Translations under genes and position numbers: made by a program
Part shown: one piece after another, positions 32,626 to 35,156 of the stretch
How positions within the stretch are numbered: position 1 is the first letter of the stretch
Layout of the letters: each line of letters opens with the position of its first letter
Notes under the pieces: generated by a model
The model's database searches: none
The model's input: the letters and a program-made list of their open reading frames with translations, nothing else
Told to the model about the DNA's origin: nothing
Source of the DNA: Lentisphaerota bacterium
GTDB taxonomy: Bacteria; Verrucomicrobiota; Lentisphaeria; Oligosphaerales; PUNB01
Length of the DNA: 35,156 bases
NCBI GenBank assembly: GCA_003552565.1
Contig: PUNB01000122.1
Span: forward strand, 1 to 35,156
Direction: 5' to 3'

Positions 32626-32672
32626 ACAACCGTTGAAGAGACATTAAATAAAAGCAAAAAAAGGAAAGTATA

Positions 32673-35156
32673 ATGAAAATTGATGATCAGTATTGCTCTC
32701 TTGTCGCTCAAATCAAAAATTCACGTAAAACAGTTTATTTTCTCCAGGCGGTCGTTTGTGTGACATCACTTTTGTTGTTGCTGCATCTGGGTTTAAAGGG
32801 GCCCGTCGCGATCGGGGGTGAGCCCGGTCCGGAAGGCGATGATGAGCCGGCGACAGATGAACTTCTGGCGGAAGAGGGTTCCCCGGATGAAGAAGAGATG
32901 GAATTGCTGGCACCGGAAGAGCAGGCGCCTGAGGCTGAAGAAGGAATTGATATGGTGGAGGAAGAGGACGACCGTATCAGCGTCAGTGTCAGTGAAGGTC
33001 AGATACAGGAAGTCCTTCGGACCATGGCGGCATTGCGTCCGGGCACCACGATCATGATATCTCCCGAAGTTGAAGGTGAAGTCAGTTTTGAACTTCAGGA
33101 TGTGCCTTGGCGCACCGCTCTTGATCTGATCGCCGACAACCAGGGACTGGAAATAATTGAGCGCGCTGACAATGTCTACCTGGCGCAGCCGAAAACCGAA
33201 TATGAAGAGATTGAAAGAGTAACCGATCTGGAGCTGGAGCTGTACACGGCTGAAGACATCAAAGAAATGCCTGAGGATGAATTGCGGCGGCTGTACCAAT
33301 CCCTGCGTCCGATTCCGGAAACGCTGACCGTAGAGGAAATGCGCGAGGAACTGGCCCCCCAGGCGCACGAATTTGTTAAACACTTGCGAGTGGAGAACCG
33401 CCGGGCCATCGAAGTCATTAACCAGCTGGCCCGGCAAAGTGATGTGGATTTTATTTTCTCCACTCATTTCGATGATGACCCGGAAGCTGAAACTCCTGCC
33501 CCCTCCAAAGATGAAGGGCCGCCGATTTCTTTGAACCTCCGCAATCGTCATATTTCCAGTGTCATCAGGACAGTGGCCGAGCAGGGAGGACTGTCCACCA
33601 CCTATCAGGATGACACTTGGCTGGTGAAACCGATGCGTCCCGAACAGAGGGAACTGGAACCGCTGGTCAGCGAAACTTTTCAGGTTCAATATATAAATGT
33701 GGACGAAAAGCTGGTCGAAGACCTCGAAAAAATCAGTTCCGACCGAGGGCAGATTATCACCCGCGGCAAAGTTATCACCGTTTTCGACACCGCTGACCGC
33801 ATTGAGCAGATGGATCGGATAATCTCTGATCAGGATGTGGCCACCCCGCAAGTGCTGATTGAGGCTCGATTCTTTAATCTCACAGATACTACTTCCCATG
33901 AACTGGGTATTGACTGGCGTTCTTTGGGGGAAGGCATGAGCTTGCGAGTCGCTCCCGAAAGCCTTACTTATGACTACCGCCACGGCAGGTTGATCGGGCC
34001 AGTGGATGCTAATGATGGTTCTTTCGTTGATCCCCGATATCTGCGGGACGGCGAAAACAGACTCAGCCGGTTAATCCATCCAAATTATCTGCCCCAGTTG
34101 GGTGATCGCTCTCCTGATGACCTGCCGGGCGATTACACCGCCATAGACCCGCGCACCGCCACCTTGAATCTTCCCAGCCTGGAGGCGGTGCTGTACGCCT
34201 TGGATTCCATGGACAAAGCGGAGCAGCTCTCCAACCCGAAAATCCTCGTCAGCAGCGATGAGCAGGCGACGATCCATATCGGCCGCCAGGAACCCATCCT
34301 GCGCAGCACCGTCGCCACTGTCGACGGGGAAGTGATCAGAACCTTTGAACTCGATACTAACTTTGGTGGCGAAACAGTGCGGGTGGCCGATCTGCTTTCC
34401 GACCGCGTAGGCACCATCAGCCATGATGACGCCTATACCGGTTATACCGGTTATCTCGACTTGGGCACTAAGCTCACCGTGGCGCCCTCGGTCAAAACCG
34501 AGGACGAAGTTTACATCCGGGTAATTCCTGAACTGATCAACAAACCCGGTGAAATCACGGTTGGCGAAGACGCTTTCCGACAGTCATTCCCGGAGCTTTT
34601 CAGGGTGCGGGTGCAGACTCAGTTCAACCTGCGCAGCGGCCAGACAATCGCCATTGGCGGGCTGGTCAGTGAGGATATGACAACCGATCAGCGAAGAGTT
34701 CCCTTCCTGCATCGGCTGCCTCTGGCCGGCAGGCTGTTTCAATATGATTTTGATAGGGAAATCCGTACGGAAACGATTATCTTTTTGACCGTCCATATTA
34801 TTTCTCCCGATGAAATGGATACCACCGACGGCATGCCTGTTATGTCCCGGAGCATGCAGTCGCGGGTCAACCAGATCAGAGCCGCCGATGAGGCGGGCGG
34901 TTTATATGATGAAGAAGCGCGCCAGCGCGAACTGGAAGCCGCGGAGGAAGCGGAAAGAACTCGCCGCCACCCCTGGCCCTTCGGCAAAAGAGATAAAGGT
35001 GAACCGGAAGAAGAAGCCCCCGTTCCTTCACCGGAAGAAGAGCCTCAGCCGGAACCGGCGGATGAACCTGACGATGAACCGGCTGATGAACCAGAGCATG
35101 AAGAGGCGGTGAAACCTGACGACGAAGAACCGGAAGAGAAAGAAGCCGAATCCGAG
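32673..35156 (+). CDS. pilQ: secretin (PilQ/GspD family), 3' end outside window
   Basis: The frame is open from the ATG at 32673 (AAGGAAAG upstream) to the last base, giving at least 828 residues with no stop. A membrane/signal helix is near 22-38 and is followed by an acidic stretch (about 50-97). Two N-terminal STN-like domains follow: GQIQEVLRTMAALRPGTTIM near 110 and ISLNLRNRHISSVIRTVAEQ near 290. The ring-forming N domain has FQVQYINVDEKLVEDL, then VLIEARFFNLTDTTSHELGI. The C-terminal secretin barrel has FNLRSGQTIAIGGLVSED and RVPFLHRLPLAGRLFQ, the family hallmark. From about residue 760 it becomes a charged, then Glu/Pro/Asp-rich tail. It forms the outer-membrane channel. Confidence 0.92.
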   Translation, partial: MKIDDQYCSLVAQIKNSRKTVYFLQAVVCVTSLLLLLHLGLKGPVAIGGEPGPEGDDEPATDELLAEEGSPDEEEMELLAPEEQAPEAEEGIDMVEEEDDRISVSVSEGQIQEVLRTMAALRPGTTIMISPEVEGEVSFELQDVPWRTALDLIADNQGLEIIERADNVYLAQPKTEYEEIERVTDLELELYTAEDIKEMPEDELRRLYQSLRPIPETLTVEEMREELAPQAHEFVKHLRVENRRAIEVINQLARQSDVDFIFSTHFDDDPEAETPAPSKDEGPPISLNLRNRHISSVIRTVAEQGGLSTTYQDDTWLVKPMRPEQRELEPLVSETFQVQYINVDEKLVEDLEKISSDRGQIITRGKVITVFDTADRIEQMDRIISDQDVATPQVLIEARFFNLTDTTSHELGIDWRSLGEGMSLRVAPESLTYDYRHGRLIGPVDANDGSFVDPRYLRDGENRLSRLIHPNYLPQLGDRSPDDLPGDYTAIDPRTATLNLPSLEAVLYALDSMDKAEQLSNPKILVSSDEQATIHIGRQEPILRSTVATVDGEVIRTFELDTNFGGETVRVADLLSDRVGTISHDDAYTGYTGYLDLGTKLTVAPSVKTEDEVYIRVIPELINKPGEITVGEDAFRQSFPELFRVRVQTQFNLRSGQTIAIGGLVSEDMTTDQRRVPFLHRLPLAGRLFQYDFDREIRTETIIFLTVHIISPDEMDTTDGMPVMSRSMQSRVNQIRAADEAGGLYDEEARQRELEAAEEAERTRRHPWPFGKRDKGEPEEEAPVPSPEEEPQPEPADEPDDEPADEPEHEEAVKPDDEEPEEKEAESE

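Noticed and set aside
32793..33983. Long open frame of 396 codons on the minus strand opposite the secretin
   Set aside because: The plus-strand frame encodes a clear secretin with family motifs; the opposite frame has no recognisable domain and is an antisense shadow.
1..35156. CRISPR arrays, tRNA and rRNA genes
   Set aside because: No regularly spaced direct repeats, no tRNA T-arm (GGTTCRANNCC with CCA-type acceptor) and no rRNA-like sequence were recognised by eye.

Overview
The window comes from a free-living, Gram-negative type of bacterium of medium GC content (roughly 50-55% by eye). A secretin/PilMNOP system, a sigma-54 activator of the NtrC type, a WaaP-like sugar kinase, long S-adenosylhomocysteinase, an ERCC4-type nuclease and intergenic spaces full of palindromic repeats together suggest the PVC superphylum (Kiritimatiellota/Lentisphaerae-like). 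That placement is an inference; no rRNA or other marker is present.

Layout. (1) 197-5786, minus strand: a PRPP-synthetase-like protein, a PmtA-like methyltransferase, an AEC-family carrier and, after a dispersed repeat, a GH65 sugar phosphorylase. (2) 6019-7264: a palindromic element, hisH on the plus strand, then about 440 bp of repeats with no gene. (3) 7261-11776, minus strand: an orphan NarL-type response regulator, a strong terminator, and the operon metK-adenosine kinase-ahcY, which makes SAM and recycles SAH and adenosine. (4) 12062-15433, plus strand: three tandem palindromic elements, a WaaP-like kinase coupled to mutM, another element, and an ERCC4-HhH nuclease. (5) 15565-16753, plus strand: a tiny acidic lipoprotein between hairpins, and nagB. 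(6) 17079-21811, minus strand: ROK sugar kinase, ppx/gppA and ppk1, a sugar/polyphosphate cluster. (7) 22026-35156: a type IV pilus/type II secretion-like locus. It holds a divergent TPR-MshEN protein, a consensus sigma-54 promoter, gspE/pilB, gspF/pilC, a PilS-like sensor that lacks its ATPase domain, a PilR-like activator, pilM, pilN, pilO, a PilP-position protein and a secretin that runs off the right edge.

The most unusual content is between the genes. A family of gene-less palindromic elements (called CTAG elements here) is present in at least seven copies plus two solitary ends. Their ends resemble CTAGACCCYRTSCGRAAAGG and its reverse complement, usually starting or ending at CTAG. Inside are long inverted repeats that fall into three sequence subfamilies: A (12248, 14319, 21855), B (6019, 23108) and C (12062, 12435). 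One copy separates the sigma-54 promoter from gspE; another forms the stop codon of the TPR-MshEN gene. Other repeat families are R2 (1-122 and 6937-7062), R3 (2678-2840 and 26581-26728), R4 (6848, 19207, 26752, with a weak copy at 16855) and a multi-hairpin structure at 7092-7189. No transposase, integrase, CRISPR array, tRNA or rRNA was recognised.
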